A DNA stretch of 64,000 nt from Epiperipatus broadwayi (GCA_028023455.1 JAQFVV010006638.1:122001-186000), one strand, 5' to 3'. Counted from the stretch's first letter, positions 26,138 through 39,771 are shown. A program made the numbers and translations. Notes: a model not told the origin generated them from the sequence alone.

Positions 26138-27472
26138 AGTAATTTATTAATGTCATTTATTTTTAATTATATGCCAATAATCTTCAACTCGATGACCTCC
26201 TTTATTCCATTTGCCTTATACAAGTAATAAAATATTAAGTCTGATAGTAATTTCTGCCCATTAGAACTAAATTTATACCGTTCCATTAATCATTGAGTTG
26301 AAACAATTTATTACATTTTGCTTTTTTTATGTTTGGCTAATAATAAATCATTACCTCCATTTCTAACCTATGTCCCCAGCTCCTTTATCAGGTTTACAAA
26401 TGTTTATCAATTTTTATTTAGAATCATAAAATATTTTTCCAAAGGGGTTGTTAAAGGAATCAAATGAATACATTCTAATCCAATTTTTTTACTATATATT
26501 AATATTCAGGAGGGGCAGGATGTTTGGGGCATAATTAATATAATTTTATAACTCCTTTAAAATAATTTTAGTTAAAACCTCATTTGACTTTAATTAATTT
26601 GATCAAGTCGTCATGTAAAGCATTTTATAATAAATTGGGTGTTATTATTGAAAACGGTGACTATCAAGTCATCATCTTCGAACATTGCTGACACAGGGCA
26701 ATCTTCTTCTCCATAGGCTTGTCATTGATGATATTACTATTATTTTAATTATAGAGGAAGAAAGCACTTTCTCCCTGCTTATATTATATTTGGAACACCA
26801 AAGATTTGTAGCTATGACTCGGCCTGACTTTTCCTGTGTTCCACATCTTTTTAAAGGGCAGTAAGGCTTGTAAAATACAAGCCACCATACTACTTAAATC
26901 ACCAACACGCTATTATTTTTTAAGTTCATTTTATAACTAATAATTTGTCAGCACTGTTACCTTTCTGTTCCAGTAAAGCCCAATCTTATGCTCGAAATTT
27001 GTGATGAAGTGATTTCAGAAAAGTCAAACAAATTCTTAATCTTCTCAACTTAAATAAGTTTTCTAGTAAAGGTTAAAATTGTGCCCTAAATATTATCTTG
27101 CTTTTCATGAATATATTTGCAAATCTGAAAATAAATCTCACATTCTTTCATAATAATTTCCATCACCACTGAATACCTTTATCTGCCTTTATTTTCTTGT
27201 CGGGGGCAGAGACATATAGACTTCCATAATATTGCATAATAATTGTTGCCATATCATAGGGACTGCCATTCTTATTGTAATTATAAACTCTGTTTAAGGA
27301 CTAGAGGTAATCAAAATAGTCATCATTTAAAAATTGAACAAAAACTATTACTATTATTATTAAACATTTTATTAACACATTTGGTTTCTTAACTCTTTTA
27401 TTCAATCATTATTTTAATGTTAATGCTCACTGTCTATGTTGGCAACCCAAACATATACATATTGTAACGATC

Positions 27473-29640
27473 CGGAGAATAGGTCTTAATGTAATCTGCA
27501 CTACAGGGCGCCATCTAGGCTTTGAACCTAGAAAAATTTATAGAGTAGGCAGATACGTAAGTAAAAAAAAATTTTTTTTTTTCCTTTTTTTTTTGCATCC
27601 GGTCGTTAGCCTATTTCACTAGCTCAGTGGAATAGCAGAGATTTAAAAAATAATATAAGAATATATATATAAGAGGAACAAAATAAGCCACTGCCAGTAA
27701 TTAATGTACAAACATTTATTTATGCACATATATATAAAATTTAAAATTATTTTAGTATTAGTTTTACATTTTAACTTTAAACATTATTTTTAACTTTACC
27801 TTAGATTTTAATTTACATTTTAATTTCTATTATATTATAAGTTTACATTTTAATTAAGTTCGCACAGATGGGATTATAAAAGCTTGTTTTAATATGTTGC
27901 TATAGATCGGTTACATAGATTACATGGTTAAAAACATTCCAAAGTAAACATAAATGATCAAAATATAAAATCATTGATACTGGCAATTGCAGAGGGAAAT
28001 TTATAAGTAACCCAGTAGTATTCACCATAAGATACTTGCATTGTCACCAATGACTTAAAAGATATCCGAAGAAATACATTTTAGATACTCACCGTAAGGT
28101 ATCATTATTTATCGAATGTCTATATATTTTGATCAAATATGAAAACCCAAAACATGCTTAACCGATAACCAATCCATGCAAGCGTCCATAAACAACTTAA
28201 ATTTAATGCATTTTTATTTAGGGTCGAGTATGAATAGACTATATAGATTTGCATTTGAAACTAAAATATTCTATCCCTATTTAACCTTAGGCTAAATTTC
28301 GCAGTCAAACTGGCATCAATTCATCTGATATATGGATGTATTCAATGTAATATGGAATACGACAGCACCAAAAAGATTAAGAGAAGGCATTGACCCTCAT
28401 CAGATAGGAATATGACATCTATCAGACAAGAAGAGCAATAAAAAAAAACTCCATAGAAAGGAACTGCGCTCTGCGTTTTATAATTCCTTCCATAGGCAAA
28501 ATGGGAGAGTGTGGCGTATGCAGCGATTCTGCCAGTAGTGAATCTCCGACTACATCTACTAACTACATCAATATATTGACCCAATTTAACAATGACACAA
28601 ATAACCTAAGATTACCCTCCCCTAATATAACTTTACAAATCTATACAGCCATTCACGCCTGACTTAAGTTTAACATTTATATAATTAATTTAACGAAAAA
28701 CAAAAAAATCATGATAAAAACTTAAAGAACAAAAAATAAATAAATGGAAATGATTTTACATAAATAAGAAAAAAAAACATCAAATAACACTATTAATAAA
28801 GAATTTAGTTTGGTCAGATAGGATTCTATTTGTAACAATTAAATTACTAGGAAAGTTTAAAATTTAAAGTTCTTCGTGTTTCAAATTAATATTGTTCGTT
28901 ATATTTTATAAAGTTCTTACGGTTTTAGAAATGTTCATCTTTTACAGTTGCTTGCCATTTGAAATCCAGCGTTAAATTTCCCGATGATCCTGTCATCCTC
29001 TGAATATACGAAAAGCGATGTTTCATTTTTCCATTTTATAACAACTGAAGGGATTGAACGTGCGTCTTTTTCAATCCCTTCTCCTTCACTTCCACACTAT
29101 TACATATCTGTCACATCGTAAATAATCAATATCACTAACTAATAATTTCCAAACTTATCCTTTTTATATTAATGTGTAGGATTGAATTTACATTGTCACC
29201 GATGCGATGGTCCTTTCGCTGCGGTCCGATTCCATAGGGATTTCTTCTTATTTGCTAACTGTTTCTATTGTTTTTCTATCTGACCGATGTTTTTACATTT
29301 AAATGCCCAAGGCTGGTTTACATTTAACTAATTAACAATCATTTCCATTTCTGATTAATTAACCTGTTTTCCAAATCAAAAATATATTTAAAGATAAATT
29401 TAAAGATATAATTTTATCTCCAAATCTTTTTAAAATTTAGTTTTAAAATACTTTTTCTTTAATAAAGTTTTATTTTAATAATTTTTATTGTCTGTGCGAT
29501 TTAACATATACGAGTTTAAGATGATATTTAATTTCAATTTTTAATTCTTAAAGAAAATTTTTAAATGCGAACTTTTTAATTTACTTTCATGTTTAATAAA
29601 TATAAAAAAAACAATGTAACGAACGTCTCTGCTCGTTACA
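27473..29640 (-). mobile_element. TGTAAC-family element, copy B, nested in LTR X1
   Basis: 2168 bp, in minus orientation relative to copies A and C. On the plus strand it starts TGTAACGATCCGG and ends with the hairpin ...GCTCGTTACA. ATAT flanks both ends (27469-27472 and 29641-29644), while the uninterrupted site in X2 (near 35405-35415) has the sequence once. This is a clean insertion with a 4-bp duplication, although TIR plus TA duplication would read identically. The minus-strand TATAAAAAGG lies at about 29168-29159. Frames such as 28342-28584 are background. Confidence 0.8.
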
Positions 29641-30340
29641 ATATGATTCGACTTAAAATTATCTTTAGTGAGTTTATTATCCGTTTTTAGTGTCAGTTCA
29701 GGGGTCTCAAATCATCATTCGTTGAGCTTGTTTCTTGGCACATAATCATGTACCAGTGATATATGTCATCCATTGATTTGATCTGAGCTCATGAGTTGGG
29801 TTTGAATTCAGTTTGGTTTGACTGAGTTTGAATTCAACTTTGAGTTGAGGTTGTTGGTTGGTTGTTTTTCGACCGGTACATTGGTTATGTTTTTGGCTGC
29901 CCAATCATTAAGGCTTCAATTTAATAAAACCTACACCTTTTAGAGAGTAATTATGATTTTACCAGCTTAGTCATTGAGGCCTCAATAAATTAAATGTTTC
30001 TGTAGAGAGTGATATTTTTGAAGAGTGTTGTATATATATATATTTTTTAAAAAAAAGTTGTGCGATTTATAATGCTCAACGGTAATGATTTTAATAAATT
30101 AAATTGTCATTTTGTAATTTTTCTCTTATACTTAAATGTTTTCAAGTCTATTTTTGTTTAAACGTTCGTTCATTAATATATTTGTTAGTTAAATACCGTA
30201 ACAGTATCATTAGTCAAAATAATTATTTAAGAGAAGAAGTAATAAGATAGAATATATGTGTAATATAAGTATATATATATATATATATAAAATACATATT
30301 TTGCGGGTTCATCCGTGTTAAAAACTTTTAATATCAATAT

Positions 30341-30377
30341 ACTGACGTTTCGACTTGGTCGCACAAGCCATCCACAG
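30341..30377 (-). ncRNA. PLE-type hairpin motif between TA tracts
   Basis: On the minus strand: GTGGATGG, stem CTTG, loop TGCGAC, stem CAAG, then TCGAAACGTCAG. It has the stem-loop plus CGAAAC of PLE hammerhead-like motifs, but the first box is degenerate. It sits in a ~100-bp piece flanked by (TA)n on both sides and absent from the matching position of Y2, where only (TA)n is found. Confidence 0.35.
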
Positions 30378-30953
30378 AGTTATAAAAAGGTATATATATA
30401 TATATATATATACGTTTGTGTTATACACGTTTGTGACAGTAAAGAGGGAAGAAAATTATTGTTAGAAAAGTAGTAAGAGTATATCAAAGCAAGGGTTAAA
30501 ATTAGATGAAATATTTTTTCTGTGTCAAAATTAATTAGTATTCATCGCAGTAGTTATATTAAAAATATCCAATATCGATATCATGTTAAAAGTTTTAATT
30601 TCAAAGTATTGCTTGCTAGCACATATATTAAATGTTCGCTCTGTATTCTTAGCAGCCTCAAAGCAGATGAAGACCTTTTGTGTAACACCAAGCAACCAGA
30701 TGTAGTTGGTAAAATACTTCAATGGTTTACATGCTCTTATGTGAGCTAGGTTGAAAAATGATATCAACAATTAAATTTTTTGTGTAAAATATTAATTTTG
30801 ACATCTTTTGTGTGTGTGAAAGCCTCAGGCTTAGTGAAAGGGAAATAGTTGAACTGCTATATTTAAACTCAGGTCAGGAACGTATCAGTTGTTAATAAAT
30901 AATAAATAATCATCAATCAAATTGATGATTTATCATAAAATTATGTCAACCAT

Positions 30954-31053
30954 GTGTGGTTTGTGGGTCAATGGGTTATTTCACATGTCTTATAGATTTC
31001 ATTGTGTGGTTTGTGGGTCAATGGGTTATTTCACATGTCTTATTGATTTCATT
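30954..31053 (+). repeat. 50-bp tandem duplication in Y1 leader
   Basis: Two direct copies of a unit starting GTGTGGTTTGTGGGTC, period 50 bp, nearly identical. Y2 has a single copy (near 36683-36733), so the duplication arose after the units separated. Confidence 0.9.
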
Positions 31054-31555
31054 TTGCTGACTGGAACCCATATAAATAAATTTGTCAGCAAATATGATTG
31101 TCAGCACAGCAGTGGGTTAGTTGCCTAAACAATAAAAACCAAATGTGTCCAATATAGAGAAATACTAGTACAACCTTTCTAAAACATATCAATATTTGTA
31201 TGTTACTAATTATTTGTATAGTTTTTTTTTTTTACAAACATGGGAGAACGGTTGAACAAAAGGAAAGTGAGTAATGTTTTTTTTTTTATATTTAATAGTT
31301 TTTAAATAAAATACATGTCTAATTCAAAGAATTAACAGAAGGAGCTAACCAAGAAAACATAGGTAAACTAAACTAAATTAAAAAGGGCAGATTAGATATA
31401 TTGGGGAAATAATATGCAGCAGGTATTGAAGATAGAGATAATGGGACTAGTGGTCAAGAACCTAACTAAAGGTACTAGAGAAAAAGTGATTGTGTAAGTA
31501 TTCAGAGAAAGAGTACCATAATTTTGTGATTCATATTGTTTATTTATTTTCAAAA

Positions 31556-32615
31556 ATGGAAGGAGAGCAAGTAGATAAAGGATTGACTGATAATAGTGAT
31601 GAGCCTTCAACTACCTCTAGTGAGCAAGAGATCACTTTTAAAAATCAGGTCAAGAGAAAAGAACACAACCATCAAGGCAGAAAGACAGCTAAAGATGATC
31701 ACGACGATAGAGATATTTTGCATACGCTTTTCAGAGAAATGAAAGAAGACAGGAAGTTAATGTTTATGATGATGGAAACGATTCTAAGGCTGGAGGAAAA
31801 ATGAGGCACCCAAACCCAGAGATTGTAAAGCATCATACAGCAATAGACACTTATGTAGCCCCAAGAGGAGATGAAGATGCTCAGACCACACCAAAAGAGT
31901 TGTGATAGTAAAGTAGATGATAGTGAAGAAGGGGAGTCAATTCAAGAAACCATTGAAGAAGCTGATTTAAATACAGAAATAGAAAAAAACCATGCTCAGA
32001 CCACAAGTAAAATGAAACCAAAAGTAGAGATAAGACAGACTATGAACCCCGAACTGAGTCTAAGGAATTTACAGAGACCATCCCTTATATCTTGTATAGA
32101 GATTCAAATTTTTAAGGGAAACCCAGGAGAAAATCCCCTAGCTCATCTAAAGAGCATTAAAGAATTTTTTTGTCTATAATCAGTAGCAGGGATGGAAAAG
32201 ATCATATTAGCCAGCCTTTACATAAGAGAGGATGCCAAGGCATGGAGGAATCTACTAAAAAACCCACCTACTACAATCCAATGATATGAGAATGCCATTT
32301 AATAAAAATATTTGAGTGAAGAAAGGCAGGAGTGTATTTTACATAGACTAAACACCCAAAAGTATCAAGAGGACTGAAGACAGGGCTACACAACTTACTT
32401 TATCCAACAAGTGAGTGCATTCAAATCCATCACAGCCTTCAAATACAAGGATCAGCACATATCCCAATGATCAGGCATAATTTACCCCCATGAGTCCAAA
32501 GAATCATACTTGGGATGTGTCCCATGTCAGTAGAAAATGTCATAGAATTATTGACTGCAATAGACTATGGGAACTTGACACCAACCAGAAAAGACCAAGA
32601 TTACGACCGTCATAA
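31556..32615 (+). pseudogene. gag: gag, copy 1 (retrotransposon Gag domain)
   Basis: ATG at 31556 opens a charged N-terminal segment (MEGEQVDKGLTDNSDE...), ending in a helix containing LFREMKEDRKLM. A TGA at about 31802-31804 ends the first frame. The reading continues at 31871-32179 and then 32190-32615. The core matches the Ty3/Gypsy capsid-type Gag: IQIFKGNPGENPLAHLKSI, then MEKIILASLYIREDAKAW, then YLSEERQECILHRLN and GYTTYFIQQVSAFKSITAF. Several stops lie inside it, two of them TGA where the family usually has Trp. It is broken but young enough to read through. The Gag would form the particle that packages the RNA. No zinc knuckle is visible. The copy at 37240-38299 is broken at partly different places. 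Confidence 0.75.
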
Positions 32616-32935
32616 AAAGTTCAAATCATATGGGCCATCTGATCCAGGGAAATGATAGGACAACCATTAAATGAAGAGATGGTTATAAACAGATGACAGA
32701 CTGACACAACCATAGAGACAATGAGACGTGATTAACAGAGTTATTTAGCATAAACTATTATGATATTAAGCATAATGATCGCAATGATACATGTATAAGT
32801 TTGTGTTTTTGTACATATGAAAGGTAGTCTTCACACTCATGCTGTTCTCCCAGAGTCTACCAATTAGTCAAATTTATCATGTATAAGTAAAGACATTTTT
32901 TATTGTTTTTTTAAGTGGAAAATAATGAAGAAGTT

Positions 32936-35649
32936 GGATCTAAGTTTAATCCTAGCTTCATGACATCTCGCCAGAATCCCACTTCAAACCCTAGTACTAA
33001 CCTTGAATTTCCGATGCAATGGAGCTTTATACATTAAATCCATGCTAGTTTCCTTAAAGAAAAACTATTACATAAATGTGTGTTAACATTAACTTGTTTT
33101 AGGTTTAAATTAATCAATTCTATTAATAAATTCATGATAAAATTGTTCATGAATTTGTATATATTATAACTGCTTGGATCGGGCATATATATTTATAAAT
33201 ATTTAAATAAATATATATATATATATTCATTATAAGGTTTCATTGCATCGGGAATGTTTTATTTTACTTTTAAATAGGTTGTTCAAATTTTAGTGATTCA
33301 AAGCTACATTCTTTCGATAAGCTTTCAGAGTGTCCCTTTTCAAAACCAATGGGTAAAGTTTTATTAATTAAAAAATATATAATTATTTAAAATGTAAGAA
33401 TGGTTCCTAATTAAAATCATTTTACTGATTTTAAAAATTCATTTTCTAATTAGAAAATGAACTCAAGTTAATGAGTTTGAAAGCCTTATCGAGGGAATGT
33501 ATCTAAAATAATTAGTAAAATTTTGTAACATTGATAATGAAAGAAGTTCTAACCTGAAGGCATCAGAGGACAGTATAAATAGCCCAGAAAACTTTGGAGA
33601 AGAACAGTCATCTTTGTTTAGAGAAGTATCATTAAACTCTGTGCATTTTTAAGTTATGAATTTAAATAGCGTTTCTATCATGGTGAGGGGCTAAACTTCA
33701 GGAATCTGACTACTGATCCTGATATCCCCTGAAAATCTTCAATGAAGCTGCTAAATCCTTTCTGGACCAATCGTGCTGTCCAAAAATAATGAAAAGATCA
33801 ATCAAAATGCTGTTCAAGTAATTTACCAAATGTTCACCTACGTTCCACCAACACCAGCCCTAGAAGAAATGGTAATATAATTCCATAATGAACCATTACT
33901 TTCTGGCCAGTCTCCAAACTTTACTTTGCACCCTCTTTAAAAGCTCTTTTCATTCCTTAATACAAAATCTGTATAAAACTTGCTTTTATTTATGCTATTT
34001 TAAAGTATGTCATAATTCTCTCACTCTCTAGTCCATAGATTTAACTTTCCTTTCTTACAATAGTGGTTCATTTATTGTATTATATATATTTATTGTGCAA
34101 TTTATTAATGTCATTTATTTTTAATTATATGGCAATAATCTTCAACTCGTTGACCTCCTTTGTTCTATTTGCCTTATACAAGTAATAAAATATTAAGTCT
34201 GATAGTAATTTTCACTGATTAGAACTAAATTTATACTGTTCTATTAATCATAGAGTCAAAAGAATTTATTAAATGTTTGCTATTTTTTGTAATTGGCTAA
34301 TAATAAATCATTAGGTCTGTTTTTAACCTATGTCCTTGACTCTTTTGTCAGGTTTACAAATGTTTATCTATTTATATTTATAATCTTAAAATATTTTTGC
34401 AAAGGGGTTGATAAAGGAATCAAATGAATACATTCTAATGCAATTTTTTTTACTATTTATTAATATTCAGGAGGGCCATGATGTTTTGGGTATAATTAAT
34501 ATAATTTTATAACTGCTTTAAAATAATTTTAGTTAAAAGCTCATTTGACTTTAATTAATTTGTTCAAGTCATCATGTAGAGCATTTTATAATAAATTGGG
34601 TTTTATTATTCAAATGGGGACTATCAAGTCATCATCTTCAAACATTGCTGACACAGGGCAATCTTCTGCTCCATAGGCTTGTCATTGATGATATTACTAT
34701 TATTTTAATTATAGAGGAAGAAAGCACTTGCTCCCTGCTTATATTATATTTGGAACACCAAAGGTTTGTAGCTATGACTCGGCCTGGCTTTCCCTGTGTC
34801 TCCTTAAAGGGCAGTAAGGCTTGTAAAATACAAGCCACCATACTACTTAAATCACTGACATGCTATTATCTTTCATGTTTATTTTATAGCTCATAATTCA
34901 TCAGCACCATTACCTCTCTGTTCCAGTAAACCCTGTTCTTATGCTCGGCATTCTTGATGAAGTGATTTTATTAAAGTCAAAAAAATTATTAGTCTTCTCC
35001 ACTTAAATAAGTTTTCTAGTAAAGGTTAAAGTTGTGCCATAAATACATATCTTGCTCTTCATGAATCGATTTGTGAATGTGAAAATAAATCTCACATTCT
35101 TTCATAATAATTTCCATCACCACTGAGTACCTTTATCTGCCTTTATTTTTTATTGGGGGCATAAACATATAGACTTCCATAATATTGCATAATAGTTGTT
35201 GGCATATAATAGGGACTGCCATTTTTATTGTAATTATAATCTCTGTTTAAGGACAAGAGGTAATCAATATAGTCATTATTTAAAAGTTGATAAAAACTAT
35301 TACTATTATTACTAAACATTTTATTAACACATTTGGTTTCTTAACTCTTTTATTCAATCATTATTTTAATGTTAATGTTCGTTGTCTGGTTGGAAACCCG
35401 AACATATACATATGATTCCACTTAAAATTATCTTTAATTAGTTTATTATCTGTTATTAGTGTCAGTTCAGGGGTCTCAAATCATCATCCATTGAGCTTGT
35501 TTTTTGGCGCATAATCATGTACCATCGATATATGTCATCCATTGATTTGATCTGAGCTCATGAGTTTGGTTTGAATTCAGTATGGTTTGACTGAGTTTGA
35601 ATTCAACTTTGAGTTGAGATTGTTGGTTGGTGGTTTTTCGACAGGTACG
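32936..35649 (+). mobile_element. LTR X2 (middle, shared)
   Basis: Starts TGAAGAAGTTGG after a purine tract (32920-32935) and ends GGTACG. It is closest to X3. TATAAATAG lies at 33574. It acts as the 3' LTR of unit 1 and the 5' LTR of unit 2. Confidence 0.78.
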
Positions 35650-36052
35650 TTGGTAATGTTTTTGGCTGCCCAATCATTAAGGCTTCAATTTAATAAAACC
35701 CACACCTTTTATATAGTAATTATGATTTTAGCAGCTTAGTCATGGAGGCCTCGATAAATTAAATGTTTCTGTAGAGAGTTATATTTTTGAAGAGTGTTGT
35801 ATATATATATTTTTTAAAGAAAGTTGTGCGATTTATAATCCTCAACCAAAATGATTTTAATAAATTAAAATGTCATTTTGTAATTTTTCTCTTATACTTA
35901 AATGTTTTCAAGTCTATTTTTGTGTAAACGTTCATTCATTAATATATTTGTTAGTTAAATACTGTAACAGTATCGTTAGTCAAAATAATTATTTAAGAGA
36001 AAAAGTAATAAGATAGAATATATGTATAAATTAAGTGTATGTGTATATTATA

Positions 36053-36053
36053 T

Positions 36054-36139
<86 letters not shown>
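36053..36139. repeat. (TA)n tract in Y2
   Basis: About 43 TA units. Frames of Tyr-Ile repeats on both strands here are artefacts of it. Confidence 0.97.
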
Positions 36140-36143
<4 letters not shown>

Positions 36144-37239
36144 CGTTTGTGTTATACACGTTTGTGACAGTAAAGAGGGAAGAAAATTATTGATAGAAAA
36201 GTAGTAAGAGTATATCAAAGCAAGAGTTAAAATTAGATGAAATATTTTTTTCTGTGTCAAAATTAATTAGTAGTCATCTCAGTAGTTATATTAAAAATAT
36301 CCAATATCGATATCATGTTAAAAGTTTTAATTTCAAAGTATTGCTTGCTAGCACATATATTAAATGTTCGCTCTGTATTCTTAGCAGCCTCAAAGTAGGT
36401 GAAGACCTTTTGTGTAACACCAAGCAGCCAGATGTAGTTGGTAAAATGCTTCAATGGTTTACATGCTCTTATGTGAGCTAGGTTGAAAAATGATATCAAC
36501 AATTAAATTTTTTGTGTAAAATATTAATTTTGACATTTTTTTTGTGTGTGAAAGCCTCAGGCTTAGTGAAATGGAAATATTTAAACTCCTACATTTAAAC
36601 TCAGGTCAGGAACATATCAGTTGTTAATAAATAATAAATAGTCATCAATCAAAATATTTTATCATAATATTAAGTCAATCATGTGTGGTTTGTGGGTCAA
36701 TGGGTTATTTCACATGTCTTATTGATTTCATTTTGCTCACTGGAACCCATATAAATAAATTTGTCAGCAAATATGATTGTCGGCACAGCAGTGGGTTAGT
36801 TGCCTAAACAATAAAAAACAAATGTGTCCAACATAGAGAATTACTAGTACTACCTGCTAAAATATATCAATATTTGTATGTTACTAATTATTTGTATAGT
36901 TTTTTTTTTTTTTTTTTTGCAAACATGGGAGAACGGTTGAACAAAAATAAAATGAGTAATGTTTTTTTTCTTATATTTAATAGTTTTTAAATAAAATACA
37001 TGTCTCATTCAAAGAATTAACAGAAGGAGCTAACCAAGAAAATGTAGGTAAACTAAACTAAATTAAAAGTGCAGATGAGATATATTGGGGAAATAATATG
37101 TAGCAGCTATTGAAGATAGAGACAATGGGACTAGAGGTCAGGAACCTAACTAAATGTACTAGAGAAAAAGTCATTGTGTAAGTATTCAGAGAAAGAGTGC
37201 CATAATTTTGTGATTCATATTGTATATTTATTTTCAAAA

Positions 37240-38299
37240 ATGGAAGGAGAGCAAGTAGGTAAAGGATTGACTGATAATAATGATGTGCCTTCAACCACCT
37301 CTAGTGAGCAAGAGATCACTTTTAAAAATCAGGTCGAGAGGAAAGAACACAACCATCAAGGCAGAAAGACAGCTAAAGATGATCACGACGATCGAGGTAT
37401 TTTGCATATGCTTTTCAGAGAAATAAAAGAAGACAGGAAATTAATGATGCTGATGATGGAAAGGATTCTAAGGCTGGAGGAAAAATGAGGCATTCAAACC
37501 CACCCAAACCCAGAGATTGTAAAGCATCATACAGCAATAAACACTTATGAAGCCCCAAGAGAAGATGAAGATGCTCAGACCACACCGAAGGAGTTGTGAT
37601 AGTAAAGTATATGATAGTGGAGAAGAGGAGTCAAATCAAGAAACAGTCAAAGAAGCTGATTTAAATACAGAAAAGAAAAAGAAGATGCTTAGACCACTAG
37701 TAAAATAAAAGCAAAAGTAAAAATTGGACAGACTATGAACCCCAAACTGAGTCTAAGGAATTTACAGAGACCATTCTTATATCTTGTATAGAGATTCAAA
37801 TTTTTAAGGGAAACCCAGGAGAAAATCCCCTATCTCATCTAGATAGCATTAAAGAATTTTTTGTCTATACTCAGCAGCAGGGATGGAAAAGATCATACTA
37901 GCCAGCCATTACATAAGAGAGGCTGCCAAGGCAAGGAGGAATCTACTAAAAAACCCACTTACTTTGATCCAAGGATATGAGAATGCCATTTTATAAAAAT
38001 ATTTGAGTGAAGAAAGGCAGGAGTTTATTTTATATAGACTAAACATCCAGAAGTATCAAGATGACTGCAGACAGGGATACACAACCTACTTTATCCAACA
38101 AGTGACTGCATTAAAATCTGTCACAGCCTTCAAATACAAGGATCAGCACATCATCCCAATGATCAGGCATAATTTACCCCCATGGATCCAGAGAATCATG
38201 CTTTGGGATGTGTCCCATGTCACTAGAAAATGCCATAGAATTATTGACTGCAATAGACTATGGGAACTTGACACCAACCAGAAAAGGTCAAGATTATGA
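37240..38299 (+). pseudogene. gag: gag, copy 2 (retrotransposon Gag domain)
   Basis: Sister of the gag at 31556-32615, same start context (CAAAAATGGAAGG). The first frame runs to a TGA at 37486-37488, as in copy 1, so this break or a programmed frameshift predates the duplication. Downstream, the IFKGNPGENPLSHLDSI-type block (37795-37850) and ILASHYIREAAKA lie in shifted frames. The last part is open from 38003 to 38299 (SEERQEFILYRLNIQKYQDD through HNLPPWIQRIM). At sites where copy 1 has TGA, copy 2 has GGA or TGC, consistent with loss of an ancestral Trp codon in different ways. Confidence 0.75.
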
Positions 38300-38630
38300 C
38301 CATCATAAAAAGTTCAAATCATATGGGCCACCTGATCCAGGGAAATGATAGGACAACCATTGAATGAAGAGATGGATATACACAGATGATAGAATGGCAC
38401 AACCATAGAGACAATGAGACATGCTTAACGGACTTATTTAGCATAAGCTATTATGATATTAAGCATAATGATCGCAATGATACATGTATAATTTTGTGTT
38501 TTTGTACATATGGTAGATAGTCTTCACACTCATGCTGTTCTCCCAGAGTCTACCAATTAGTCAAATACCCTTATACAAATGTATCATGTATAAGTAAAAA
38601 CATTTTTATTGTTTTTTTAAGTGGAAAAAA

Positions 38631-39771
38631 TGAAGAAGTTGGATCTATGTTCAATCCTAGCATCATGACATCTCGCCAGAATCCCACTTCAAACCCTAGT
38701 AATATCCTTGATTTTCCAATGCAATGGGACTTTATACATTAAATCCATGCTAGTTTCCTTAAAGAAAAATTATTACATAGATGTGTGTTAAAATTAACTT
38801 GTTTTAGGTTTAAATTAATCAATTCTATTAATAAATTCATGATAAAATTATTCATGAATTTGTATATATTATAACTACGTGGATTGTGCGTATATATTTA
38901 TAAATATTTAAATATATATATATTCATTATAAGGTTTCATTGCATCGGGAATGTTTTATTTTACTTTTAAATAGGTTGTTCAAATTTTAGTGATTAAAAG
39001 CTACATTCTTTCGATAAGCTTTCAGAGTGTCCCTTTTAAAAAACAATGGGTAAAGTTTTATTAATTAAAAAAAGATAATTATTTAAAATGTAAGAACGGT
39101 TCCTAATTAAAATCATTTTGCTGATTTTAGAAATTCATTTTCTAATTAGAAAATGAATTCAAGTTAATGAGTTTGAAAGCCTTATTGAGGGAATGTATCT
39201 AAAATAATTAGTAAAATTTTGTAACATTGATAATGAAAGAAGTGCTGGCCTGTAGGCATCAGAGGACAGTATAAATAGCCAGAAAAATTTGGAGAAGAGC
39301 AGCCATCTTTGTTTAAAAAAGTACCATTAAACTCTGTGCATTTTTAAATTATGAATTTAAATAGAATTTCTATCATTGTGAGGGGCTAAACATCAGGAAT
39401 CTGACTATGATCCTGAAGTCCCCTGAAAATCTTCAATGAAGCTGCTAAATCCTTTCTGGACCAATCGTGCTGCCCAAAAATCATGAAAAGATCAATCAAA
39501 ATGCTGTTCAAGTAATTTACCAAATGCTCACCTACGTTCCACCAACTCCAGCCCTGGAAGAAATGGTAATATAATTCCATAATGAACCGTAACTTTCTGG
39601 CCAGTTTCCGAACTTTACTTTACACCCTCTTTAAAAGATCTTCTCATTCCCTAATGTAAAATCTGTATAAAACTTGCTTTTATTTATGCTATTTTAAATT
39701 ATGTCGTAGTTCTCTCAATCTCTAGTCCTTAGATTTAACTTTCTTTTCTTGCAATAGTGGTTCATTTATTG

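Larger units (their letters stand above)
24941..29880 (+). mobile_element. LTR X1, split by copy B
   Basis: The first LTR of the array. About 2.77 kb remain after subtracting the 2168-bp insertion. It differs from X2 and X3 at many sites, for example near 25855 where it keeps about 20 bp that both others lack. The short frames inside it do not correspond to proteins. Confidence 0.75.
29881..32935 (+). mobile_element. Internal region Y1 of the LTR element
   Basis: From just after LTR X1 to the purine tract before X2. It holds a leader of about 1.67 kb, the gag gene, and about 320 bp of 3' sequence. No protease, RT or integrase motif was found in any frame. The 75-79-codon frames at 30522-30770 recur in Y2 only because the DNA is duplicated. 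Confidence 0.75.
35650..38630 (+). mobile_element. Internal region Y2 of the LTR element
   Basis: Collinear with Y1. It differs by a long (TA)n (36053-36139) where Y1 has the PLE motif fragment, and by having one copy of the 50-bp unit. The purine tract AAGTGGAAAAAA ends at 38630, directly before LTR X3. Confidence 0.75.

Noticed and set aside
36022-36260. Frames of Tyr-Ile repeats on both strands
   Set aside because: They are translations of a (TA)n microsatellite. The same applies at 17752-18033, 44695-44913 and 51725-51937, apart from real Gypsy residues flanking the first.
30522-36502. 75-79-codon frames conserved between 30522-30770 and 36254-36502
   Set aside because: Their conservation is explained by the duplicated LTR-element DNA. 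They occur on both strands at once, and neither product has a recognisable motif.
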